Below are positions 1 to 6,447 of a stretch of 7,382 nucleotides of DNA, in pieces. The first letter of the stretch is position 1. Every line of letters starts with the position of its first letter. The notes beneath the pieces are model-generated. The model was not told where the DNA came from and did not search any database. It was given only the letters and a program-made list of their open reading frames with translations. The stretch is taken from positions 1 to 7,382 of the forward strand of contig CAZSFA010000139.1 in the NCBI GenBank assembly GCA_964606055.1, in the 5' to 3' direction. The stretch is from Roseitalea sp964606055 (GTDB taxonomy: Bacteria > Pseudomonadota > Alphaproteobacteria > Rhizobiales > Rhizobiaceae). A program made the position numbers and the translations under genes.

Positions 1-228
1 GAAAGCCGGCGCGTGCTGGAGCTGATCCTGGACGTCAGGTCGCGCGGCATCCCGATCATCCTGATCAGCCACAACATGCCGCATGTCTTCGAGGTCGCCG
101 ATCGCATTCACGTGCACCGGCTCGGCAAGCGGTTGTGCGTCATCGAACCCAGGCACTACACGATGTCCGACGCCGTCGCCTTCATGACCGGCGCCAAGGA
201 ACCGCCCCAGGAGACCGTCGCCGCGTGA
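1..228 (+). CDS. frcA: Sugar ABC transporter ATP-binding protein, C-terminal fragment (FrcA-like)
   Basis: This is the C-terminal 75 codons of an ATPase; the reading frame is open at base 1, so the gene begins outside the window. The visible part contains the ABC switch histidine in the segment IILISHNMPHVFEVADRI, followed by a short C-terminal region ending in MTGAKEPPQETVAA. The SHNM...ADRI pattern is typical of carbohydrate-uptake ABC ATPases of the CUT2 (ribose/fructose) class, and the C-terminal MSDAVAFMTGAKEPP stretch resembles what I remember of rhizobial FrcA. In S. meliloti FrcA energises uptake of fructose, mannose and ribose with FrcB (periplasmic binding protein) and FrcC (permease), which would lie upstream here. 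The stop codon overlaps the GTG start of the next gene (GTGA), so the two are probably translationally coupled. The Walker motifs are outside the window, so the subfamily call rests on the tail and on the downstream frcK-like gene. Confidence 0.8.
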   Translation, partial: ESRRVLELILDVRSRGIPIILISHNMPHVFEVADRIHVHRLGKRLCVIEPRHYTMSDAVAFMTGAKEPPQETVAA

Positions 229-863
229 GCATCGGCGTTTCGGCCCCGGCTGAGCTGGCGCGGCACCTCGCCGACGCGATCGAGGCGGTGCCGACGGGCC
301 GGCAACGGCGCCTGATCGCGCTCGCCGGCCCGCCCGGCGCCGGAAAGACGACCGTTGCAAGGCTTGCCGGCGACATGCTCGACAAGCGCGGCCACCCGAC
401 CGGGATCGTGGCGATGGACGCGTTTCACTACGACAATGCCATCTTGAGGGCGCGCGGCCTCATGGACAGAAAGGGCGCGCCGGAGACGTTCGACGTGAGC
501 GGATTTCGCAGCGTCGTGCAAAGGCTGCTTGCCGAGGACGAGGTGGCGGTTCCCGAGTTCGATCGCGCGACGGACCAGTCCATCGCGGCGCGCCGCTTGG
601 TGACCGCCCGGCAGCGCACCGTGATCGTCGAGGGCAATTATCTTCTGCTTCGCCGCGCCCCGTGGCGCGATTTGCAGCCCCATTGGGCGCTGCGTGCGTT
701 TGTCGACGTGCCGATGGAAACGTTGCAGGCCCGGCTGGTGGATCGCTGGCTCGAACACGGCCTTGATGCGGACGCCGCGCGACGGCGCGCATTCACCAAC
801 GATGTGCCCAATATCAGGCTCACGCTCGAGGAGTCGGCGCCGGCCGACGTTCTGCTGAGGTGA
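225..863 (+). CDS. frcK: P-loop kinase, FrcK-like (uridine kinase/pantothenate kinase-like fold)
   Basis: A 212-residue cytoplasmic P-loop kinase. Walker A is GPPGAGKTT at residues 35-43. An MDAFHYDN motif at 64-71 matches the MDGFH-type substrate/Mg motif of the uridine kinase, phosphoribulokinase and pantothenate kinase superfamily. RKGAPETFD (82-90), PEFDR (110-114) and VEGNYLL (135-141) are further conserved blocks of this family, and an Arg-rich LID-like segment (RLVDRWLEHGL) follows. The start is taken as GTG at 225, overlapping the upstream stop by 4 bases, with AGGAG at 209-213. The frame is open further upstream, but that part only reads the frcA sequence out of frame. In S. meliloti the gene after frcA is frcK, named as a kinase of the fructose operon; its real substrate is not well established, and the sequence does not show whether it acts on a sugar, a nucleoside or another metabolite. 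Confidence 0.82.
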   Translation: MSIGVSAPAELARHLADAIEAVPTGRQRRLIALAGPPGAGKTTVARLAGDMLDKRGHPTGIVAMDAFHYDNAILRARGLMDRKGAPETFDVSGFRSVVQRLLAEDEVAVPEFDRATDQSIAARRLVTARQRTVIVEGNYLLLRRAPWRDLQPHWALRAFVDVPMETLQARLVDRWLEHGLDADAARRRAFTNDVPNIRLTLEESAPADVLLR

Positions 864-1037
864 CCGGCGGACGGATCATGCGTTGCCGCCCGGCACAGAC
901 TGGCCCGATGATGCGGGTGGACCGCTTTCACATTGGGCGCGTTCGATCCGGTTGCGGGCGCGATGGCGGCTCGTGGTACAACACTGGCTTCGCATATGCG
1001 GGCCGGCACCGATCGGACCCGAGGGCATAGGGTGGCG

Positions 1038-2486
1038 ATGTATATCGGCCTGGATTTGGGGACCAGCGGGGTCAAGGGCATCGTCATCGACGATGAACAG
1101 ACCCTTCTTGCCTCCGCCACAGCCGGCTTGAGCGTGCAGCGACCACAAACGGGTTGGTCCGAACAAGACCCCGGCGAATGGATCGCCGCCTGCGAGACGG
1201 TGCTGGCGGAGCTTTCAAAGGTCGTCGCATTTCGGCAGGTTCGCGGCATCGGGCTCTCCGGTCACATGCACGGCGCGACCGCGATCGATGCCTCCGACGC
1301 GATCCTTTGGCCGTGCATCCTGTGGAACGACACGCGATCATCCCGGCAAGCCGCCGAGATGGACGCCGATCCGGCGTTTCGCGCGATCACGGGCAACATC
1401 ATGTTTCCCGGTTTCACCGCTCCGAAGATCGAATGGTTGCGCCAGCACCACCCGGCGGTCTTCGACAGGATCGCCAAGGTGCTGCTGCCCAAGGACCATG
1501 TTCGCTTGTGGCTGACCGGCGAGCATGTGTCGGACATGTCCGATGCCGCCGGAACCGGCTGGTTCGACACCGGAGCACGGGACTGGTCCCGGACGCTTCT
1601 GACCAAATGCGGGCTCGCGCGCGACCAGATGCCCGACCTGGTCGAAGGATCGGGCGTGTCGGGCACCATCCGTGGCGCGATCGCGACCCGGTTCGGGTTG
1701 TCCGGGGACGTCGTGGTTGCCGGCGGCGCGGGCGACAATGCCGCCTCGGCCATCGGTGTCGGCGTCGTCAACCCGGGCGAGGCGTTCGTCTCGCTGGGCA
1801 CGTCCGGCGTGCTGTTCGTTGCCAGCGAGCGATACAGCCCCGACCCGCAAACGGCGGTTCATACCTTCTGCCACGCGGTTCCCGGCACGTGGCATCAGAT
1901 GGGCGTGATCCTGGCCGCCGCCGATGCCCTTTCCTGGTACGCTGGCATCGTCGGCAAGGATCCCGGGCGCCTGACCGGCGCCCTCGGCACATTGCGGCCG
2001 CCCGGCCGAACGCTGTTCCTGCCGTATCTCGGCGGCGAACGCACACCGCTCAATGACGCCGATATACGCGGCGCGTTCCTTGGTCTTGACCATGCAACCG
2101 ATGCCGACGCGCTCACCAGGGCGGTTCTGGAAGGGGTGGCATTTGCGACAAGGGACTGCCAACGGGCCCTCGCCGCGACCGGTACCGGCTTTGACAGCGT
2201 GATCGCGGTCGGCGGCGGCAGCGCGTCCGATTACTGGACGGCGGCCATCGCGGCCGCGCTGAACGTGCGTGTCGACCTGCCGGTCGCGGGCGCGTTCGGC
2301 GCGGCTTTGGGCGCCGCCCGTCTCGGACTGATGGCCGCCACCGGTGCCGGGACCGAGATCGCAAGGCGTCCCGCGATCGCGCGCTCGATCGAGCCCGACG
2401 CCGCCCTTGTCGACGCCTTCGCGAAAGGCCACGCGCGCTACACGACCGGTCGCGACCTGATCTCCCGGTTCGCGCGCGAGGACTAA
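1038..2486 (+). CDS. xylB: Xylulokinase (FGGY carbohydrate kinase)
   Basis: A 482-residue FGGY-family kinase that phosphorylates D-xylulose to D-xylulose 5-phosphate, feeding the pentose phosphate pathway. It matches E. coli XylB (484 aa) from end to end by eye: MYIGLDLGTSGVKG at residues 1-14 (phosphate-binding loop with Asp6), SGHMHGAT at 74-81 (substrate site Met77-His78), LWNDTR at 95-100, PGFTAPK at 124-130, LLPKDHVRL at 149-157, SDMSDAAGT at 165-173, GGAGDNAAS at 229-237 with the catalytic Asp233, SLGTSGV at 252-258, PYLGGERTP at 329-337, and the C-terminal ATP-binding GGGSASDYW at 392-400. ATG 1038 is chosen because it aligns with the E. coli start and has AGGG 5 bases upstream. GTG 1032, with GAGGG at 1021-1025, is a close alternative that adds two residues. 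A 174-base gap separates it from frcK, so it may be cotranscribed or have its own promoter. No xylose isomerase or pentitol dehydrogenase is visible in the window, so another ketose is possible. Confidence 0.9.
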   Translation: MYIGLDLGTSGVKGIVIDDEQTLLASATAGLSVQRPQTGWSEQDPGEWIAACETVLAELSKVVAFRQVRGIGLSGHMHGATAIDASDAILWPCILWNDTRSSRQAAEMDADPAFRAITGNIMFPGFTAPKIEWLRQHHPAVFDRIAKVLLPKDHVRLWLTGEHVSDMSDAAGTGWFDTGARDWSRTLLTKCGLARDQMPDLVEGSGVSGTIRGAIATRFGLSGDVVVAGGAGDNAASAIGVGVVNPGEAFVSLGTSGVLFVASERYSPDPQTAVHTFCHAVPGTWHQMGVILAAADALSWYAGIVGKDPGRLTGALGTLRPPGRTLFLPYLGGERTPLNDADIRGAFLGLDHATDADALTRAVLEGVAFATRDCQRALAATGTGFDSVIAVGGGSASDYWTAAIAAALNVRVDLPVAGAFGAALGAARLGLMAATGAGTEIARRPAIARSIEPDAALVDAFAKGHARYTTGRDLISRFARED

Positions 2487-2633
2487 CTCAACGTCACGAT
2501 GCCGGGAGTGGTCGGCAAGTCCCGTCCTGAAAGAGCCGTCGTTCCGACGCAGCGCCGCCGCCAGCGTTCCCGGTCACACTGGCCGGGCGATGCGGATGCT
2601 CGGCTGGGGGGTCTCCAGGCCGCGCAGCCAGCC

Positions 2634-3614
2634 TCAGGCCCGCGCCGCGTTGATCGGAGCATCGCTTTCCGGACCATCTCCCGCGCGCCCGGACAATCTG
2701 TCCATCAGGACCATGCGAACGCGATCGGCATCGATGCCGACGGCCACCTGCGCCGATCGCCGAGGCAGGGCTCCATCGGCGTACAGGATGGTCTGACCTG
2801 CGGCGATGCCATCAGGCACGACGGCGACCGGACCGCTCCCGAGTTCGAACCAGTCGGGATTCAGCACATAGGCCACCGCGCTGCTGTCGTGAATGTAGCA
2901 ACCATCCAGCCCGAAGTTGCGGTGGTAGTCGGCATAGTGCCGCTTGCTGCGGCCGACGAGTGCGGTAGCGGGATCGGCGCTGTTGGCCAGCTCCTCGATG
3001 TCGTTGCGGGAAAGCTGGGCCTTGCGTGTCACGTCGAGGCCGACGGCAATGACGGGCCAGGGCGCGGCGAAGACCTGGTCGGCGGCGTGCGGATCGCCGG
3101 AAATGTTGGCCTCGGCGACCGGCGTCACATTGCCATTTGGAAACTCGGTCCCGTATGCGCCGCCCATGATCACCACCTGTCGGGCAAGAGATGCGGCTGC
3201 CAGATCATGCATCAGCAGGAGCGCCAGATTGGTCAGGCGGCCAACGGCAATGATCGTCACCTCGCCCGGGTGCGCCCGCAACGCATCCGCGATCAGCCGA
3301 TGGGCCGGCCGCGGATCGAGCGCAGGCAAGGCAAGGCTTTGGTCCAGCGTCACGTCGCCGAGACCGTTCTTGCCGTGTACCTGGGCCGGTGCCGGCCCCA
3401 AGTCCCGCACGAGCGGGCGCGCCGCACCGCGCGCGATCGGCGCTTCAACGCCGAACACCGCCGACAGGTAACGGGCATTGCGCGTCACGGCCTCAATGTC
3501 GGCATTGCCCTGAACGGTGGTCATGCCGAGGAGTTCGATTTCGGGCGATCGTGCCAGCAACAAGAGCGCCGCGGCGTCGTCCACGCCCGGATCGGTGTCG
3601 AAAAGAACCTTCAC
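2634..3614 (-). CDS. Inosine/uridine-preferring nucleoside hydrolase (IUNH family)
   Basis: A 326-residue cytoplasmic nucleoside N-ribohydrolase, predicted to split ribonucleosides into free base and ribose. The N-terminal calcium site is the canonical DTDPGVDDAAAL (residues 6-17), with the presumed catalytic base Asp8. Other family marks are TTVQGNA with Asn37, VHGKNGLGD (79-87) with His80, the ribose/Ca segment PVAEANISGDPHAA (165-178; Glu168, Asn170) and IHDSSAV (241-247) with His242 and Asp243. The His-Asp pair is typical of the group I enzymes (Crithidia IU-NH, E. coli RihA/RihB) rather than the Trp-dependent IAG type. Base preference cannot be read with certainty. The start is GTG at 3614, directly before the conserved KVLFDTDPG strand. 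It lies 7 bases after the stop of the phosphorylase gene and has only a weak purine stretch (GATGGGATAG), which suggests translational coupling. The last 16 or so residues are a low-complexity tail. It is the last gene of the block and converges on xylB. Confidence 0.92.
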   Translation of the reverse strand: MKVLFDTDPGVDDAAALLLLARSPEIELLGMTTVQGNADIEAVTRNARYLSAVFGVEAPIARGAARPLVRDLGPAPAQVHGKNGLGDVTLDQSLALPALDPRPAHRLIADALRAHPGEVTIIAVGRLTNLALLLMHDLAAASLARQVVIMGGAYGTEFPNGNVTPVAEANISGDPHAADQVFAAPWPVIAVGLDVTRKAQLSRNDIEELANSADPATALVGRSKRHYADYHRNFGLDGCYIHDSSAVAYVLNPDWFELGSGPVAVVPDGIAAGQTILYADGALPRRSAQVAVGIDADRVRMVLMDRLSGRAGDGPESDAPINAARA

Positions 3615-3621
3615 TGTGCGG

Positions 3622-4512
3622 CTATCCCATCATCGATGGCAGGATGTGGCGTCTGCCGGCCTGGGCAGCCGCTGAATCCCACCCGCCCAGGATCGCAAGC
3701 GCCCGGCTGGCGACCGCCGCGCAGAGCTTGATCGCGTCCGGGCTGTCGGCCCGCTCGCGTGTGACGCGATTGGCGCCAACCGCGCAGATCATGCCTGCGC
3801 GCATGCCGAACAACTGCGCCTGGGTGAAAAGCGTGGCCGCCTCCATCTCGAAGTTTGCCACGCGCGCGCGCCGCAAATCATCAAGACGTGTGTCCATGGC
3901 CGATTGCCAGAAGCCGCCCGGCATCGGGTTGACCTCGCCGGCATAGAAACTGTCGACGCTTGCCGAGAGGCCCAGATGGTACGGCGCACCGGCTTCCTCT
4001 GCTGCGGCGATCAGCGCCATCACCAGTTCGTGGCTGGCCACCGCCGGGTAGGAGCGGTCGACATAGGCGTCGACCGTGCCGGTCAGACGTAGCGCGCCGG
4101 TGGCGATGATCAGATCGCCTGGCGCCATCTCCTCCTGAAGCGACGCGCAGGAGCCGACGCGCAGGAACGTGTCGGCGCCGCAATTGGCCAGTTCGACGAC
4201 GGCGATGTCGGTGCTCGGCCCGCCGATGCCGGTCGAACAGGCGCCCATCGCCACGCCGTCCAGCGTGCCGCGCATACTGCGGTACTCACGATGATAGGCA
4301 ACGTCGCGCGCCTCGTCCCAGCTATCGGCGATCACAGGCACGCGGCCCGGATCGCCGGGCACCATCACGTAGCGCGGCATGTCGCCGGGCTTGATTTTCA
4401 GGTGCATCTGCACGCCACCGGGGTGCAGCGGCGTGTGCGCCGTCGAAGCGTCCGCTGGCACAGCGGCGTCATCCGACCCTGTCCTGTCGCCATTCACCAA
4501 ACCTTCCGGCAT
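3622..4512 (-). CDS. Nucleoside phosphorylase, uridine phosphorylase (Udp) family, altered base-recognition loop
   Basis: A 296-residue PNP/UDP-family enzyme, expected to convert a nucleoside plus phosphate into a base and ribose-1-phosphate in the cytoplasm. By-eye alignment to E. coli Udp shows GDPGR at 53-57 (Arg57 = Arg30), HRE at 74-76 (Arg75 = Arg48), STGIGGPST at 93-101, FLRVGS at 116-121 (Arg118 = Arg91, Ser121 = Thr94), DSFY at 187-190 (Phe189 = Phe162), NFEMEA at 220-225 (EME = 196-198, ribose contacts) and NR at 248-249 (Arg249 = Arg223). Phosphate and ribose sites are therefore intact. However, the uracil-reading loop GQER of Udp reads GEVN here, so Gln166 becomes Glu193 and Arg168 becomes Asn195; true uridine specificity is doubtful. 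ATG 4512 is preferred for its GAGAGGGGG ribosome-binding site 7 bases away. A TTG at 4572 would run the coding frame through a stem-loop, and ATG 4407 would remove the conserved stretch around VQMHLKIKPGD. An N-terminal extension of about 35 residues precedes the domain. Confidence 0.9.
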   Translation of the reverse strand: MPEGLVNGDRTGSDDAAVPADASTAHTPLHPGGVQMHLKIKPGDMPRYVMVPGDPGRVPVIADSWDEARDVAYHREYRSMRGTLDGVAMGACSTGIGGPSTDIAVVELANCGADTFLRVGSCASLQEEMAPGDLIIATGALRLTGTVDAYVDRSYPAVASHELVMALIAAAEEAGAPYHLGLSASVDSFYAGEVNPMPGGFWQSAMDTRLDDLRRARVANFEMEAATLFTQAQLFGMRAGMICAVGANRVTRERADSPDAIKLCAAVASRALAILGGWDSAAAQAGRRHILPSMMG

Positions 4513-4519
4513 CGACCTG

Positions 4520-4528
4520 CCCCCTCTC
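4520..4528 (-). promoter_or_regulatory. Ribosome binding site deciding the phosphorylase start
   Basis: On the minus strand this reads GAGAGGGGG and lies 7 bases before ATG 4512. It is the only good Shine-Dalgarno-like stretch near the candidate starts of this gene, and it supports ATG 4512 over the TTG at 4572 and the internal ATG at 4407. Confidence 0.6.
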
Positions 4529-4545
4529 AGTCTGACAGTTTGTGA

Positions 4546-4570
4546 GCCGGGGCGGGCGATCCGCCCCGGC
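4546..4570 (-). other. Intercistronic GC stem-loop between transporter and enzyme genes
   Basis: GCCGGGGCGG at 4546-4555 and CCGCCCCGGC at 4561-4570 form a perfect 10-bp stem with a 5-base loop. It begins 7 bases after the stop of the binding-protein gene and lies about 34 bases before the start of the phosphorylase gene. On the transcribed (minus) strand it is followed by TCACAAACTG, with no run of T, so it does not look like a classic intrinsic terminator. Hairpins in this position after binding-protein genes of ABC operons (for example malE-malF) are known to protect the upstream mRNA from 3' exonucleases or to lower downstream expression. That role is inferred here from position only. Confidence 0.7.
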
Positions 4571-4577
4571 AACGAGA

Positions 4578-5546
4578 TCAGTTGCCCGCAGGCAGGTATT
4601 CGGTCGTGAAGAGCGTCGCCGGATCGAGATCGATCTCCATGCCGCCGACCGTGTTCAGCATGTCCAGCGTTTCGCTGACGACGTTGGGGCTGATCCCGCA
4701 GACCCCGGCTTCTTCGGTGAAGTCGGTGAAGATGTAGGATTCCTGACGGCGGATCTGTTCGGTCTGCTGGGCTTCTTCCAACTGGTTGTTGAGAGCCAGA
4801 ACCGTCTGCACGGTCTCTTCCTTGTTGGCGTAGGCGTACTCATAGCCGCGCACGGTCGCGGCGAGGAACTTGCGCACCGTATCCGGGTTGTCCTCAAGGA
4901 AGCCGCGCGTGGTGAAGATCACTTCCGCGTTGCTTTCGATGCCGAAATCGGACGGCAGGATGATCGACGTCGGATTGCCCGACAGTTCAACGGCGATCGG
5001 TTCGTTGACCGTGAACCCGGTCTTGGCATCCACATCGCCGTTGATGAGCAGTTCGGTGGACGGCGAAACGACAAGATCGATGTCGTCGAGGTCCACGCCG
5101 GCCGCGTTCAGCATGGCCTGCGTCAGGGTCCAGGGGCCGCCTTCGGTGTATGCCAGACGCTTGCCGACCAAGTCCGCCGGTTCGCTGATGCCCGATGCTT
5201 CGAGCGCGATCACGCCGGCCGGGTGCCGTTGGAAGCAGGCGCCCACCATCACCAGATCCATGCCCTGGTTGATGCCCAGGATGATGCCGTTGGTGTCGTT
5301 GGTGCCGAAGGTGTTGGCGCCCGAGGCGACGAGCGCTGTCGAGTTCAGGTTCGGACCGCCGGGCATGATCTCGACGTTGAGGCCTTCCTCTTCATAGAAC
5401 CCCTTGGCCTCCGCCATCACATAGCCCGCGCCCTGCACATTGAGAATCCACGGCAGACGCAGCGAGATGTCCTCGGCCATCGCGGCCGGAACGATGGTTG
5501 CGGATGCGAGGAAGGCCGCGACGGCGCCTTTGATCATGGTTTTCAT
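4578..5546 (-). CDS. ABC transporter substrate-binding protein, NMT1/THI5-like (NitT/TauT class)
   Basis: A 322-residue secreted binding protein. Residues 1-24 form a Sec signal peptide: Lys at 2 and 6, a hydrophobic core AVAAFLASATIVPAA, then AMA before EDISL, with likely cleavage after Ala24. The mature part starts with the strand SLRLPWILNVQGAGYVMAE and continues with GFYEEEGLNVEIMPGGP (49-65), the layout of the NMT1/SsuA/ThiY family, whose known ligands include pyrimidine thiamine precursors, riboflavin, sulfonates and nitrate. Other blocks are LVGKRLAYTEGGPW (126-139), TGFTVNEP (176-183) and PDTVRKFLAATVRGYEYA (221-238). It would deliver its ligand to the permease and ATPase encoded just upstream. 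The enzyme genes downstream make a nucleoside or pyrimidine-related ligand plausible, but the sequence alone does not identify it. ATG 5546 is chosen for its AGGAG 6 bases away and the full signal peptide; an upstream TTG at 5570 lacks support. The mature protein has exactly two cysteines (104 and 283). Confidence 0.92.
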   Translation of the reverse strand: MKTMIKGAVAAFLASATIVPAAMAEDISLRLPWILNVQGAGYVMAEAKGFYEEEGLNVEIMPGGPNLNSTALVASGANTFGTNDTNGIILGINQGMDLVMVGACFQRHPAGVIALEASGISEPADLVGKRLAYTEGGPWTLTQAMLNAAGVDLDDIDLVVSPSTELLINGDVDAKTGFTVNEPIAVELSGNPTSIILPSDFGIESNAEVIFTTRGFLEDNPDTVRKFLAATVRGYEYAYANKEETVQTVLALNNQLEEAQQTEQIRRQESYIFTDFTEEAGVCGISPNVVSETLDMLNTVGGMEIDLDPATLFTTEYLPAGN

Positions 5547-5552
5547 GGCAGT

Positions 5553-5557
5553 CTCCT
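5553..5557 (-). promoter_or_regulatory. Strong Shine-Dalgarno of the binding-protein gene
   Basis: AGGAG on the minus strand, 6 bases before ATG 5546. It is the best ribosome-binding site of the minus-strand block, which fits the high amount of binding protein normally needed relative to permease and ATPase. It also fixes the start of this gene. Confidence 0.65.
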
Positions 5558-5589
5558 GTGGTTGTCTCAAACGATGCGGATGCCGGTCG

Positions 5590-6447
5590 TCACACGTCCA
5601 TGCGTGCTTCCGGCCAGAACAGGCACAGCCGCTCGATCAGAACGACGGTGTAGAAAAGGGCGATGGTGGCGAGCGAACTGCAGATGATGGCGGCAAACAG
5701 CATGGTCGCGTCCATCTGGTAGCCGGCGGTCACGATCAGCGTGCCGATACCGCGGTTGGCGCCGGTGAACTCGGCGACGATCGCGCCGATCACCGACGCG
5801 CTGACGCCGATCTTGGCGGCGGCGAACGTGTAGGGCATCGCCGCGAAGATGCGCGCATGCCAGAAGGTCTGCGCCTTGCTGGCCCCGACAACGGCGAGGA
5901 ACTCCAGCGTGTTCTTGTCGACCGTGCGCAACCCTTTGACCGTGTTGACGAGCGTCGGGAAGAAGCAGATCAGCGCCGCGATGGCGACCTTGGGAGCAAG
6001 GCCAAACCCGAGCCAGATCGTCAGGAGCGGTGCGATGGCGATGACCGGGATCGTCTTGATCGTGATCGCCCAGGGAAAGAGCGCGCGCTCGACGGTGCGC
6101 GAGTAGAGAAACGCGATGGCAAGGCCGATGGCGATCGACGTGCCGAGCAGGAAGCCCATGGCCGCCGCCGCCATCGTCATCGCCAGGTTCTCCCAGAGGA
6201 GCGCCCGCTCGAACCACATCTCGGCGAGGATGACGCTTGGCGCCGGCAGCAGGAACAGCGGGATTCCCATCAGCCGCACGGCCAGCTCCCAGCCGACGCC
6301 GACGGCGATGAACAGCAGCAATGCCGGCGCCAGCTCGATGAACTTGCCGCCCGAGCGACGCGAGGTCGAGGCTCCGGCGGTCGTGCCCGTCGGCGCCGAT
6401 GGGCCGGCAACCGTTTTGGTCGCGGTCGGCTTGGCCTCAGCACTCAT
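5590..6447 (-). CDS. ABC transporter permease, SsuC/TauC/ThiX type
   Basis: A 285-residue inner-membrane permease of the binding-protein-dependent transport family (BPD_transp_1). After an N-terminal cytoplasmic tail of about 33 residues rich in Ala, Thr, Ser and Pro, hydrophobic segments occur at about 38-58, 90-113, 123-145, 150-170, 212-228 and 246-271, the six-helix plan of this class. The cytoplasmic EAA loop that contacts the ATPase is at about 182-214 (EFLAVVGASKAQTFW...AAMPYTFAAAKIG), with the conserved Gly at 188. LPAPSVIL at 67-74 is another typical family block. ATG 6447 lies inside the end of the ATPase gene (11-base overlap), so translation is probably coupled; the longer frame upstream only reads the ATPase gene out of frame. 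A 43-base spacer leads to the binding-protein gene. Substrate specificity is not encoded in visible permease motifs. Confidence 0.93.
   Translation of the reverse strand: MSAEAKPTATKTVAGPSAPTGTTAGASTSRRSGGKFIELAPALLLFIAVGVGWELAVRLMGIPLFLLPAPSVILAEMWFERALLWENLAMTMAAAAMGFLLGTSIAIGLAIAFLYSRTVERALFPWAITIKTIPVIAIAPLLTIWLGFGLAPKVAIAALICFFPTLVNTVKGLRTVDKNTLEFLAVVGASKAQTFWHARIFAAMPYTFAAAKIGVSASVIGAIVAEFTGANRGIGTLIVTAGYQMDATMLFAAIICSSLATIALFYTVVLIERLCLFWPEARMDV

Noticed and set aside
864..893. Imperfect hairpin CCGGCGG / CCGCCCGG just after the frcK stop
   Set aside because: It needs a bulge and a 15-base loop and has no T-run, so it is not credible as a terminator.
952..982. Possible promoter TTGCGG-N19-TACAAC upstream of xylB
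   Set aside because: The spacer is two bases longer than usual and the -35 match is poor; in GC-rich DNA this is too weak to call.
933..1037. Upstream extension of xylB starting at base 933
   Set aside because: The 35 extra residues have no counterpart in XylB, and ATG 1038 matches the E. coli start exactly with an AGGG nearby.
1338..2432. 364-codon open frame on the minus strand inside xylB
   Set aside because: It is fully inside a gene that aligns end to end with E. coli XylB, and its translation has no known motif.
2499..3731. 410-codon open frame on the plus strand, antisense to the nucleoside hydrolase gene
   Set aside because: Its translation shows no family resemblance and is rich in Arg, Gly and Ala, as expected for the opposite strand of a GC-rich gene. 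The minus strand carries intact catalytic motifs over the same bases.
4513..4572. Longer form of the phosphorylase starting at TTG 4572
   Set aside because: It would encode Arg/Gly-rich residues from the stem-loop with no ribosome-binding site, while ATG 4512 has a clear one.
4542..5687. 381-codon open frame on the plus strand, antisense to the binding-protein gene
   Set aside because: It is a composition-driven shadow: its His/Asp/Arg/Val-rich translation has no recognisable domain, while the minus strand encodes a signal peptide and a complete NMT1-like protein.
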